39,300 nt of DNA from a bacterium (GTDB lineage Bacteria; Bdellovibrionota_C; UBA2361; RFPC01), in the NCBI GenBank assembly GCA_030428205.1, contig JAUIBK010000031.1, positions 1 to 39,300 of the forward strand, in the 5' to 3' direction. A program made the position numbers and the translations under genes. Under the pieces are notes generated by a model that worked only from the letters and a program-made list of their open reading frames with translations, did not search any database and was not told where the DNA came from. Numbering within the stretch: position 1 is the first letter of the stretch; each line of letters opens with the position of its first letter. This document shows, in pieces, positions 18,201-24,887 of this stretch.

Positions 18201-18478
18201 ACTTGAGAGAATCCATTCCGTGAAATTGAGCGGGTGTAATCAAGTCCAGGAATACCTGCTAAAGCAGTCTCAACTGGGAAAGTTATCTGCTTTTCGATAT
18301 CGGTAGGAGCAAAAGCGGAGTATACGGTGTTAATTTGAACCTGGTTATTGGTGATATCAGGTACAGCATCAATTGGAAGTTGCGTGAATGAATACACCCC
18401 AAGAAGACCTATCATCGAGGTGATAAGTACTACAAAGAATCGATGCTTTATCGAAAACTGTAAAATTGACTCAAGCAT
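15221..18478 (-). CDS. czcA: CzcA-type heavy-metal efflux RND transporter (operon 2)
   Basis: A 1085-residue HME-RND pump. The TM4 signature DFGLIVDGAVIIIEN is the exact CzcA form, with D423, D429 and E436. Other CzcA-like landmarks are QPIQMRFNELISGVRGD in the porter domain and the repeated RND halves. It is about 60 residues longer than the pump of operon 1, mainly through a loop at residues 145-180 (EEPKKEVESGIPGW) and one near 795-815. It should export Zn, Co, Cd or Ni together with the two genes upstream, which end 19 bp before it. Two purine-rich AAAGG blocks precede the ATG. Confidence 0.95.
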   Translation of the reverse strand: MLESILQFSIKHRFFVVLITSMIGLLGVYSFTQLPIDAVPDITNNQVQINTVYSAFAPTDIEKQITFPVETALAGIPGLDYTRSISRNGFSQVTAVFTDDTNVYFARQQVGERLNEAKESLPEGAEPGMGPISTGLGEVYMWVVEYEEPKKEVESGIPGWQSDGTYLTPEGNILRSELEQAAYLREVQDWIIRPQLALVKGVAGIDSIGGYLKHYTVEPDPEKLLAYNLSFHDLVEALERNNISTGAGYIENRGEYYVVRADSRLATIKEISGVVIGERKGIPIRVRDIGAVHVGKELRTGSASTRGEEAVVGTALMLIGENSRTVAAAVHEKLEEINKALPPGMIANPVLNRTKLVDATIATVEKNLLEGAILVIVILFAMLGNFRAALITAMAIPLSMLFTVTGMVQTKMSGNLMSLGAIDFGLIVDGAVIIIENCIRRIAEKQHEAARVLNLKERLHEVFTATKEMIKPSVFGQAIIITVYIPILFLTGIEGKMFQPMALTVIFALVSAFVLSLTFIPAMASIFLSGKVQEKENRVLLFLKRHYKTGLSWSVTHPWAIVGVAVVPFALSILIFFRLGQVFVPALDEGDIAMHAMRIPSTSLTQSQEMQFKVEKALAKFPEIKVVFSKTGTAEVASDPMPPNVSDTFILLKPKDEWPDPSKSKLEFIEEIQETLMKLPGNNYEFTQPIQMRFNELISGVRGDIAIKVFGDEFSTLLPVANEIAGVLQSIPGAADVKVEQVTGLPTLDIDIDQEKISRLGIDALDVHEEVAAAVGGQEAGFIFQGDRRFDLVVRLADSVREDIDSLKALPIPIMGGGHERTDSMEEDALKTEYLTTETAPSFVPLGSIAELRVEDGPNQISRENGKRRIVVQGNIRGRDLGSFVAEAQEKVESQIEMPAGSWLVWGGQFENLVAAKKRLSVVVPICFLLILLLLFSALGSVREALVVFTGVPLGLTGGIVALWLRGIPFSISAAVGFIALSGVAVLNGLVMVSRINQLKDEGESTREAIVDGALSRLRPVLMTAMVASLGFVPMALATGTGSEVQRPLATVVIGGLITATALTLFVLPVLLNMFIKPEEDEIEI

Positions 18479-18497
18479 AACCTTTATCCTTTAGAAA

Positions 18498-19670
18498 TTA
18501 GTGTGCATGTTCGGCTTCGGACTTTCCGATCTCCGCCTTTATAAGGAAGGTGTTTCCAGAAGCGTACTTCTCACCGCTTTTGAGCCCTCTTAGGATTTCA
18601 ATTCGGTGCTTATCACGTTTTCCCGTAATGACTGAGCGAGCTTCAAAAGTGTCACCTTCCCAAACAAAAACGACTTCTCCACCCTCAAGTCTTTGTAGGG
18701 CATTTCTATCAACTATGACCTTAGCTTTAACTGTTTCAAGCACTGCCAGGGCATTGGCAAACGCTCCAGGGTAAAGAAGCTCTTGGTCGTTAGGAAGCAC
18801 CGCTCTTACAAACTTTGATTGTGTATGTTCATCCACGACCCGTGAGACAAAGGAAATATTTGACCGTATAGGTGAGGACAACGGCTTGACATCTACAAGT
18901 ATAGGAAGCCCGTCTTTTACTTTCGCAAAGTCATCGGAGAATACATAGAACTCACCCCAGACTGTTGAGAGGTCTGCTACTACAAAAATATCAGTAGACT
19001 CAGAAGCGTACTCACCTACTGTTGAGTGGCGTTTAACAATAACACCGCTAATGGGAGACCTAACCTCGTATGGGTTTAAAGATTGATTACTTTCAATTAC
19101 AGCAAGTACATCGCCTTTTTTAACTTTCTCACCAAGATGCTTTTTTGCTTCTCGAATAATGCCAGGAAAACGAGGGATGATATGGGCTACATTCGGTTCG
19201 TATGAGACTATCTTTCCGGGAAGATCCAGTCCCACGGAGATCTCACCCGCACTAGCTGTTCTAATGGAAATACCAGATTCCCTAATAAGCTCATTGGTCC
19301 ACTCAACTGGAGAGCTTTCACCATGTCCGTGACCATCGTCATGCCCACCGTGATCATCATGAGCCCCTTTAGCATGTTCATCCCCAGGGTCTTCATGTGC
19401 GTCGTGATCCTCGTGACCGCCTTTCGAATGTTCATCTCCGTGCCCCTCATGATCATCATGGCCGCCAGATTCCTCATGGGCATGATCGTGATGCTCTTCA
19501 TCTGAATGGTCTTGCTCCACCTTTTTGCCTTCGGAAGATTCAGAATGGCTATCAGCTTCGTTATGTTCATGATCATGTTCCTGTGCGCTGAGTCCAAGCG
19601 GATAGGCAGCTAATACACACACAAAGAACGCCCAAAGCGTCAAATGCACAAAGTTTTTCGTAACACTCAT
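18498..19670 (-). CDS. czcB: Periplasmic adaptor with His/Asp-rich N-terminus (operon 2)
   Basis: A 390-residue membrane-fusion protein. A signal peptide (1-29, ending LSA) is followed by a strongly His/Asp/Glu-rich segment (about residues 30-120, with GGHDDHEGHGDEH-type repeats) that is typical of CzcB adaptors and would bind Zn, Co or Cd. A normal HlyD-like adaptor fold follows (VRSPISGVIVKRHSTVGEYA near residue 197). GGAGAGGAATT precedes the ATG, which overlaps the tolC-like stop by 4 bp. It links the RND pump to the outer-membrane channel. Confidence 0.93.
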   Translation of the reverse strand: MSVTKNFVHLTLWAFFVCVLAAYPLGLSAQEHDHEHNEADSHSESSEGKKVEQDHSDEEHHDHAHEESGGHDDHEGHGDEHSKGGHEDHDAHEDPGDEHAKGAHDDHGGHDDGHGHGESSPVEWTNELIRESGISIRTASAGEISVGLDLPGKIVSYEPNVAHIIPRFPGIIREAKKHLGEKVKKGDVLAVIESNQSLNPYEVRSPISGVIVKRHSTVGEYASESTDIFVVADLSTVWGEFYVFSDDFAKVKDGLPILVDVKPLSSPIRSNISFVSRVVDEHTQSKFVRAVLPNDQELLYPGAFANALAVLETVKAKVIVDRNALQRLEGGEVVFVWEGDTFEARSVITGKRDKHRIEILRGLKSGEKYASGNTFLIKAEIGKSEAEHAH

Positions 19671-20923
19671 AATTCCTCTCCTAAAATTAAGCTAAGTTCA
19701 CTTCGCGCCGCATACGCTTGCACCCAAAGCTCTAGCAGTTCTTCATTTGCAGAATTTAGCTCTCCAAAGGTCTGCCAAAGCTGAAGGACTGAAGTTTGCC
19801 CTGACGCGAACTGGTGCTCAGCAGCAGAGAGCGCCTCTTTAAAAAGTGGAAAGACGCTTTTCTCATAAGTTCTCGCTTGCTTAGCTGAAGCTTCAGCCCG
19901 CCTAACAAGGCCCTCTAATTGCGAGGTAAAGCCATCTCCCTCTAAATACTGCCTTCTGACTCGAAGCTCTCTCTCTTTAGCTTTGGTTCGAATTTTCTCG
20001 CCCTGATTTCTATTAAAGAATGGAAGCTCAAAAGAAATCCCCACGCCTATGTAATCTTTTTTCTCGTCCGTATGCTCGTAGAGTATTCGCGGAGTAAAGC
20101 CTGGCGCAGAATCCTGCCTGGCAAGAAGGCTTTGTTTCTCAGCAACACGTTCTAGCAGTTCAATTCTGCTTCGTATTCCAAGCGGATTCTCTTTACTTCT
20201 TCTTCTTGCATCTTCAAGCGTGGGAACGGGCAACTCATCTGGTCTTTTAAGGGGTCTGTTTTGAAGTTCGAGATTACTTAGCCTAATAAGTTCGGACTGA
20301 GCTTGTGCTATGTCGGCTTCGAGTCCAAGCAAAACCGTCGTTAATCTAGCTGCTGCTGCTTGAAAGAGCTTTACTTCACTTGTTCCTAAAAAACCCTTAT
20401 CCCGTGCTTTTGCTACAACCTTCGCTTTGTTCTTAGCTACCGTTTCCATAGAGGAGACAAAGTCTTGCCGCTTCTTCAAAGCCCAAAGCCGCACATATTG
20501 AAGAAACAGGTCTTGACTAAGCTCTAAAAGGTTAAGTTTTTGGCTCTGCGTTGCTGCCTTCTCCGATAGTTCTTTTACCGCTTGGCGAGCGCCAAAATCG
20601 CTAATGCGAAGTGGCTGAGAAAGAGAAACTCCATACTCATTATCACCTCGGTCACCTGGATAGGATCGCGGATAGAGCGCCTCCAACTCAAGCTCTGGAT
20701 TCTGAAGAAGTCCTGTATCAATTGCATCACCAAGTTGATCTGCGTAACTCGCATCAATAGAGGCAATAAGAGGGCTTTTTGAAAAAGCGTGAGCTCTTAA
20801 CTCTTCAAAACTAACAGCAGCCTCTGTCACTTGTGTCTCGGCTGCCAATTGAAACGGAAGCGCGAGAACCCATAGGAAAATGACTACTGTGCTCCTATAC
20901 CTAATAAATTCTCTGTTATACAT
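19667..20923 (-). CDS. czcC: TolC-family outer-membrane channel of metal efflux system (operon 2)
   Basis: A 418-residue OEP/TolC-family protein with signal peptide residues 1-29 (ending LAAE). It has the family's two helical repeats, for example SFEELRAHAFSKSPLIASIDASY at the first and SAAEHQFASGQTSVLQLWQTF near residue 370 at the second. It forms the outer-membrane exit for the adjoining pump. The ATG has GAGAGGAATT upstream and the adaptor gene overlaps it by 4 bp. Confidence 0.9.
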   Translation of the reverse strand: MYNREFIRYRSTVVIFLWVLALPFQLAAETQVTEAAVSFEELRAHAFSKSPLIASIDASYADQLGDAIDTGLLQNPELELEALYPRSYPGDRGDNEYGVSLSQPLRISDFGARQAVKELSEKAATQSQKLNLLELSQDLFLQYVRLWALKKRQDFVSSMETVAKNKAKVVAKARDKGFLGTSEVKLFQAAAARLTTVLLGLEADIAQAQSELIRLSNLELQNRPLKRPDELPVPTLEDARRRSKENPLGIRSRIELLERVAEKQSLLARQDSAPGFTPRILYEHTDEKKDYIGVGISFELPFFNRNQGEKIRTKAKERELRVRRQYLEGDGFTSQLEGLVRRAEASAKQARTYEKSVFPLFKEALSAAEHQFASGQTSVLQLWQTFGELNSANEELLELWVQAYAARSELSLILGEEL

Positions 20924-20967
20924 TTAAAATTCCTCTCAAAGTGACGCCGAAATGTGCACGGCAATTA

Positions 20968-20997
20968 CCAACGCAAATGCTCAAAGGCATTCGTTGG
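20968..20997 (-). other. Strong intercistronic hairpin ahead of the second tolC-like gene
   Basis: Arms CCAACG-AATGC and GCATT-TG-CGTTGG (minus strand) pair over 11 bp with a 2-nt bulge and a 6-nt loop. It lies in the 95-bp gap between the small secreted protein gene and the tolC-like gene. No T-run follows, so a processing site or differential-expression element is more likely than a terminator. Confidence 0.5.
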
Positions 20998-21018
20998 ACT
21001 ACGTACTATGAGAAGATT

Positions 21019-21474
21019 TCAGACTTGGAGGCGAATGGAAGGAAGGAAAGAGAGAAATGTGTTTTTTGGATCTGGTGGTGCGTTTGCCCAAAGAGTCTTT
21101 GTAACAAAACTACCCTCAAAACTATGGGTCAATACCTGTGCTACGAAAGGAGTAAAGTTTTCAAGGCCCGTGGAGGCTTCTGAAATGGTGGCTAAGCCTT
21201 GCTTTGATTTTTCGATCTGGTGAGCCGAATCGTGTTCTTCATTCGCCGCACCGCTAACAAGAGCAGAAACCTCTCTCTCTACCGCGATCTTACCTTTATT
21301 ATCTCCAACATGTCGGGCAACGAAATGTTGATTTTCGTGCTCTTCGCAGGAAACGATTTCGTGTGTTCCACAATCTTTTAAGGCGAGAGCAACTTGTGCT
21401 GGGAAAAAACAGCTTAACGCGAATAAAAACGCGATAAGTCTATTTAGCACTATGTTCGTCCTTAAAAGTTTCAT
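21019..21474 (-). CDS. Small secreted protein heading czc operon 2
   Basis: A 151-residue protein of unknown function. The signal peptide is residues 1-32 (MKLLRTNIVL ... LALA). The mature part has C-G-T-H-E, S-C-E-E-H and several further His residues, so metal binding is plausible. The C-terminal part carries HSFEGSF followed by an Ala/Pro/Asn tail, similar to HSFESSF in the small protein that heads operon 1. No strong ribosome binding site is seen. Its place as first gene of the efflux operon, as in operon 1, suggests a conserved accessory part of these systems. Confidence 0.65.
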   Translation of the reverse strand: MKLLRTNIVLNRLIAFLFALSCFFPAQVALALKDCGTHEIVSCEEHENQHFVARHVGDNKGKIAVEREVSALVSGAANEEHDSAHQIEKSKQGLATISEASTGLENFTPFVAQVLTHSFEGSFVTKTLWANAPPDPKNTFLSFLPSIRLQV

Positions 21475-21533
21475 TTCAGCTCATTTGTTATAGTCACGTA
21501 CCTCTCGGCAGGCTAGCACACTTTCTAGATGCC

Positions 21534-21556
21534 AAAAAGATCAGGTTTGTTCCTGA
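21534..21556 (-). terminator. Probable rho-independent terminator of the mer operon
   Basis: On the minus strand TCAGG-AACAAA-CCTGA is followed directly by TCTTTTT. A 5-6 bp stem with a T-run lies about 95 bp after the thioredoxin-like gene and upstream of the second czc operon, which separates the two units. The stem is short, so efficiency is uncertain. Confidence 0.5.
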
Positions 21557-21651
21557 CTTCTATACTTCTCAATCCACAAACTAACTCTTAGCGACACTTA
21601 AGCGTTCGAACTTACGCAAAAATAACAGTGGTATGAATCGGATCTAGCATT

Positions 21652-21918
21652 TCAAGCGGGCCTCCCCACCCCGAGAGCTTTAAGAGCCTCTAAATCAACT
21701 CCTTTATCCGAGCAACAGCTTGCAAGCTTCCCATCTACCGTAACGGATGGGACGGATCGAACCCCTACAGATTCTGCCTTTTTCGCTATTTCAGCATTAT
21801 TCATATCAAGAACTGTAACTTCACATGAGGAACATGCTATCGCTTTTATCTGTTCGATCGCAGTTTCACACACTGGACATCCAGCACTAAATACTTCGAT
21901 TTTTCGTTTTTGAGTCAT
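21652..21918 (-). CDS. Small thioredoxin-like redox protein
   Basis: An 88-residue protein with a thioredoxin/glutaredoxin fold pattern: strand IEVFSAG, active-site-like C14-P-V-C17, and the cis-Pro region RSVPSVTVDG (P57). It has extra Cys at 29 and 32 and a CC pair at 68-69, so seven or more thiols in a short chain may bind Hg or Cu. GGAGA precedes the ATG. It follows the merC-fusion gene by 21 bp in the merR operon. It is probably a cytoplasmic thiol carrier or reductase for thiophilic metal; mercury is suggested by neighbours only. Confidence 0.82.
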   Translation of the reverse strand: MTQKRKIEVFSAGCPVCETAIEQIKAIACSSCEVTVLDMNNAEIAKKAESVGVRSVPSVTVDGKLASCCSDKGVDLEALKALGVGRPA

Positions 21919-21939
21919 TTTAAGTTCTCCATTCTAAGG

Positions 21940-22656
21940 TTAATTCTCTTTACAAGCAGGACAAGAACCTACTCCTTTAACCGGCAAAGCATTCCAAACT
22001 GACGCAATGATCAGCAGTAAAATCCCACTGTAAAAAAGCACGGAATTTGTTAGAACGAATCTCCCAAGTATCATTAGAATTGACGCAACTAGTCCTGCCG
22101 CAAAAGGCCTATACCCTCTTCGAGTTCTAGCTTTGTAAAAAAGAGAAAACAGAGCTAACAAGAGCAAAATAGTAGCAAGGGGAGCCAAGTAAGGAGTGTA
22201 GTTTACAAATCCAAACCCTAGTGAACTAAGTAGTCCGGCATAAGCTGGCCAGCATGCCGGGCAAGAGACTCCTGGAATTAGCACAGCGCCGACCGCAGGA
22301 ACTGTTACCATAATCTTCTTCCACGAAAAACGATGAGTTCCGCCTTTTCCTGCCTCCTCAATTGCAGTTTTAATCACAGAACAAGGAGGAGCCCCTACGG
22401 GAGAGTCGTTTGACTCAGAAACGTAAAGCCTACAACAGTCGGCTTGATTCGGTTCGCCCTTCGCTACATCCTGACCGTCAACAAGAATAGTGGGCGAGCC
22501 AAAAGCTTTCGCATGAAGCGGTGCGCCTGGCTCCTGTCGATTCCACTCTTTCCAATTCGGCTTAAGACCAAGCGAGAGTAACGCTTTCTTAAGATTCTCC
22601 CTTGCTGCATTCACATTTGGGCAATCGCCACTGTATATGAGCTCGATATCAACCAT
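21940..22656 (-). CDS. merC: Thioredoxin-like domain fused to MerC/MerT-like membrane transporter
   Basis: A 238-residue protein with two parts. Residues 1-100 are a thioredoxin-like domain (SGDCPNVN, then FGSPTILVDG and a CC pair). Residues 115-238 are a MerC-like module with four helices: VSCPACWPAYAGLL in the first helix, where the Cys pair should take Hg(II), and a terminal CPACKEN. The start at 22656 is chosen over an upstream TTG because AGAGGA lies just before it; this ATG overlaps the merR end by 8 bp. Mercury uptake to a cytoplasmic thiol is the family role, but no merA reductase is present in the window, so the final step is missing or lies elsewhere. Confidence 0.82.
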   Translation of the reverse strand: MVDIELIYSGDCPNVNAARENLKKALLSLGLKPNWKEWNRQEPGAPLHAKAFGSPTILVDGQDVAKGEPNQADCCRLYVSESNDSPVGAPPCSVIKTAIEEAGKGGTHRFSWKKIMVTVPAVGAVLIPGVSCPACWPAYAGLLSSLGFGFVNYTPYLAPLATILLLLALFSLFYKARTRRGYRPFAAGLVASILMILGRFVLTNSVLFYSGILLLIIASVWNALPVKGVGSCPACKEN

Positions 22657-23080
22657 ACATCCTCTTGGTTGCTTGCTTCTCAATTGCTTCGAGAATAGGA
22701 CAGTCCGTTGCTGGTCCCTTGCCTGAACATGCAGAAGAAAGATTCTTTAGCGCTTTTTTAATGTCACGCAGCGTTTGGATTTTTAGTTCAACTTCCTGAA
22801 TCTTCTCTTCTGCTTTTCGCTTCACATCCTTGCATTTAGATTTTGGGTTAGCCCTTAGTGAGAGCAGTTGTTTGATGTCTTTGAGCGAAAATCCCAACTC
22901 CTTGGCTGTGCAAATAAATATGAGCCGCTTTATACTTTCTTCGGTATACAACCTATAACCTGCGGCTGTTCGTCTTGGAGTTTTAAGTAACCCTTCCTTT
23001 TCGTAATATCTGATGGTTTCTACTCGAAGCGCTGAAGCCTTCGCCGCTTCTCCGATAGTATAGTAATGCTCTTCAGTCAT
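22649..23080 (-). CDS. merR: MerR-family metal-responsive regulator with mercury-type Cys spacing
   Basis: A 143-residue regulator with the MerR winged-helix (YYTIGEAAKASALRVETIRYYEKEGLL, seen as TIGEAA and TIRYYE motifs) and a dimerisation helix. Cys at 83, 118 and 127 have exactly the spacing (35 and 9) of the three Hg(II)-binding Cys of Tn501 MerR (79, 114, 123). This argues for mercury, although Zn-sensing relatives have a similar set. The gene seems leaderless: a MerR-type promoter puts the start of transcription at or next to the ATG, and there is no ribosome binding site. It overlaps the merC-fusion gene and likely controls its own operon. Confidence 0.9.
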   Translation of the reverse strand: MTEEHYYTIGEAAKASALRVETIRYYEKEGLLKTPRRTAAGYRLYTEESIKRLIFICTAKELGFSLKDIKQLLSLRANPKSKCKDVKRKAEEKIQEVELKIQTLRDIKKALKNLSSACSGKGPATDCPILEAIEKQATKRMYG

Positions 23081-23086
23081 TTGTTA

Positions 23087-23118
23087 AGTATAAACCCTGA
23101 AGGTTACTTTAGGGTCAA
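23087..23118 (-). promoter_or_regulatory. MerR-type promoter and operator of the mer operon
   Basis: On the minus strand a TTGACC -35 (23113-23118) and TATACT -10 (23087-23092) are separated by 20 bp, or 19 bp with TTATAC. The over-long spacer holds the 22-bp dyad 23094-23115 (9-bp arms ACCCT-x-AAG and its complement, one mismatch, 4-bp centre). Long spacer plus spacer-centred dyad is the hallmark of MerR-activated promoters. Six bases separate the -10 from the merR ATG. Confidence 0.8.
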
Positions 23119-23130
23119 GCAGTGTCGAAA

Positions 23131-23155
23131 GGTTATCCTAGCTTACTCGATAACC
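23131..23155. repeat. Short inverted repeat upstream of the integrase remnant
   Basis: GGTTATC (23131-23137) and GATAACC (23149-23155) are exact reverse complements with an 11-bp centre. It lies between the mer promoter and the decayed recombinase end. It shares CGATAA with the 11-7-11 site at 4088-4116, which may be chance. An old recombination site or an operator are both possible. Confidence 0.3.
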
Positions 23156-23200
23156 AACCGGTTTTATTAGAAGCTTTCCGGTCCAAATAGTACATACGCC

Positions 23201-23296
23201 CCCCAAACCGGCCATAAGAGCTTGATGATTCTTTGGCGTTTTATCCGAAACGCTTCACTGTTTTGGGAGAATGCGGCCGCGAAACTGGATCTATAA
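23201..23296 (+). pseudogene. Decayed C-terminus of a tyrosine recombinase
   Basis: A frame ending in TAA at 23294-23296 encodes QTGHKSLMILWRF followed by IRNASLFWENAAAKLDL. It matches the last 30 residues of the intact integrase at 24 of 30 positions and ends at the same residue. The rest of the gene is missing and the upstream bases do not continue the match. The catalytic Tyr (Y306 in the intact copy) is Phe here and two Arg are Trp, so it is inactive. It marks the end of an older integrase-borne module. It is on the same strand as the intact gene 18 kb away. Confidence 0.85.
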
Positions 23297-23375
23297 TTGA
23301 TCCAAAAGGATATGCAGCGACAGTGGTGGCTGACTATTTTAGTCACGGCATCCTCTAGCATGTGATTTTCATCTC

Positions 23376-23708
23376 TCAGAGATTAGCTTCTTTCATTTCT
23401 CTCGTTAGAAAGAAACTTATTACAGAACGGATAGCAACAATTGCTGCTAAAACATAAAGTTCTGATAACACCGGGTTGTGGATTGTGTGCAAGATGTCGG
23501 CTGCGAGCATAAAATCGAGCCCAAGCAATAAGTATGTACCAAAATTAAATCTGGCGAACTCGCGCTTCTTTAGCGAGTCGTCATTTTTAAATGCCGAAAT
23601 CTCTGCTTTGAGGAAATAGAATAAGGTTACCAGCACTCCCCAAATGATGATCACACTTCCGGCGACACTGACACAAATTGCAATGGTGTTGTAGATGTCT
23701 AGATTCAT
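23376..23708 (-). CDS. Small membrane protein, DUF1622-like
   Basis: A 110-residue protein with three membrane spans (about residues 10-33, 55-73 and 83-100) and the conserved-looking core RFNFGTYLLLGLDFMLAADILHT, matching my memory of the DUF1622 family. The function of that family is unknown. A weak AAGAAG precedes the ATG. It faces away from the cysteine-synthase-like gene and shares its 175-bp upstream region. Confidence 0.8.
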   Translation of the reverse strand: MNLDIYNTIAICVSVAGSVIIIWGVLVTLFYFLKAEISAFKNDDSLKKREFARFNFGTYLLLGLDFMLAADILHTIHNPVLSELYVLAAIVAIRSVISFFLTREMKEANL

Positions 23709-23820
23709 TTTTCTTCTTTAAGTACCACTTTTTCGGCTAATTATGTATCCAATAATATCCACCTCGATTTGTTAGCATGAGCCCCCCTTTTTCCGTCGGT
23801 AGCATACCCCTATTGGGTAC

Positions 23821-23880
23821 TTCAAAATATTCTCATTTAGGCCTATAATCGATAGGAATCTTTAGAAATATCGATAGGAA
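23821..23880 (+). promoter_or_regulatory. Promoter with twin direct repeats ahead of the cysteine-synthase-like gene
   Basis: A TTCAAA -35 (23821-23826), 17-bp spacer and consensus TATAAT -10 (23844-23849) face the gene at 23884. Two copies of ATCGATAGGAA (23848-23858 and 23870-23880) lie 22 bp apart, about two helical turns, on the start of transcription and the ribosome binding site. Such a layout suits a dimeric repressor. The regulator is unknown. Confidence 0.6.
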
Positions 23881-23883
23881 CGC

Positions 23884-24882
23884 ATGCGGAGCCCATCTTT
23901 CCCAACCATTCCGATTTGTAGCCAAATTGGCCACTCTCCTCTTGTCCCTATCAAGGTAGAAAGTGGTCACCGAATATGGTGTAAGCTTGAAATCTTTAAT
24001 CCCAGCGGTTCGGTAAAGGATCGGCTAGCACTTGGAGCGCTTCAAAGGGCCTGGGAACAGGGTTTGGTTCGTCGCTCAACTCCTGTAGTGGAAGCTTCAA
24101 GTGGTTCAACCGCCATTGCCCTTGCCCTTTTGTGTAGTCAGCTCGGTCTTCACTTCCGTGCTGTAATTCCAGAAGGAGCAAGTGAGGAGCGCACGTGGAC
24201 AATAAGAGCCTATGGTGGAGAAGTTGAGACGGTTGCGGAGTCTCAAGGTATGATGGGAGCTGAAAAAAGAGCTCTGGAACTAGCAGATGAAACCAAAGGC
24301 TTTTACGTGGATCAATTCAATAATGAAAATGGTCCCAAAGTTCACCATCAAACCGCTTGTGAAGTTCATCAAGCACTTCCGAATAAACAATTTGACGCCT
24401 TTGTCTCTGGTGTAGGAACAGGCGGCACAATAGTTGGTGTCCACCAGTACCTCAGTGAAAAAGGCCCCAACACAAAGGTCGTAGTCGCCAGACCAAAAGA
24501 CCCCTATCACACGTTACATGATATTGGCTTTACTCCAAAGGGCTTTGACTCTCACTTTGAACGCTACAAGCAATCGAACAACACTGCTTTCCAAAACACA
24601 TTCTCAGAGATCGAGGTCACAGAGGAGCAGGCCATTCACTGGACTTATCGATTGTGGCATTTAGGATTTCCTGTAGGACCCGCTTCAGGAGTAAATTTTG
24701 CTGCCGCGGTAGCACTCGCTTCCCAATATCCAAGTAGCGCCAATATCGTTACGATCTTCACCGACCGGATGGAGCGATATTTCAGCACAGAATTATTTGA
24801 AACAATCAAACAGGCGAGCACAAAGGCCAATACAACATGTTGCGGCTGTTGCATATGTCATGAAAGCTTAGACCCTCACTAG
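23884..24882 (+). CDS. PLP-dependent cysteine synthase-like protein with Cys-rich tail
   Basis: A 332-residue member of the cysteine synthase / cystathionine beta-synthase fold-type II PLP family. The PLP lysine is K45 (NPSGSVKDR), the substrate loop is ASSGST (71-76), the phosphate loop GVGTGGT (176-182) and the C-terminal PLP contact GPASG (275-279). It likely forms Cys or another thiol from an activated serine. The end is unusual: C319, C320, C322, C323, C325 and H326 crowd into eight residues, absent from CysK or CysM, and may bind metal. AGGAA in the second direct repeat serves as ribosome binding site. It is one of the two intact plus-strand genes; with metal pumps on both sides it may supply thiols under metal stress. 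Confidence 0.88.
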   Translation: MRSPSFPTIPICSQIGHSPLVPIKVESGHRIWCKLEIFNPSGSVKDRLALGALQRAWEQGLVRRSTPVVEASSGSTAIALALLCSQLGLHFRAVIPEGASEERTWTIRAYGGEVETVAESQGMMGAEKRALELADETKGFYVDQFNNENGPKVHHQTACEVHQALPNKQFDAFVSGVGTGGTIVGVHQYLSEKGPNTKVVVARPKDPYHTLHDIGFTPKGFDSHFERYKQSNNTAFQNTFSEIEVTEEQAIHWTYRLWHLGFPVGPASGVNFAAAVALASQYPSSANIVTIFTDRMERYFSTELFETIKQASTKANTTCCGCCICHESLDPH

Positions 24883-24887
24883 CTTTT

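Noticed and set aside
19208..19597. Met/Ile-rich 129-codon frame on the minus strand
   Set aside because: It is an alternate-frame shadow of the His/Asp-rich codons of the adaptor gene; its Met content comes from CATG-like His/Asp codons.
23167..23361. 64-codon minus-strand frame upstream of merR
   Set aside because: It is antisense to the integrase remnant, has no ribosome binding site and no recognisable protein pattern.
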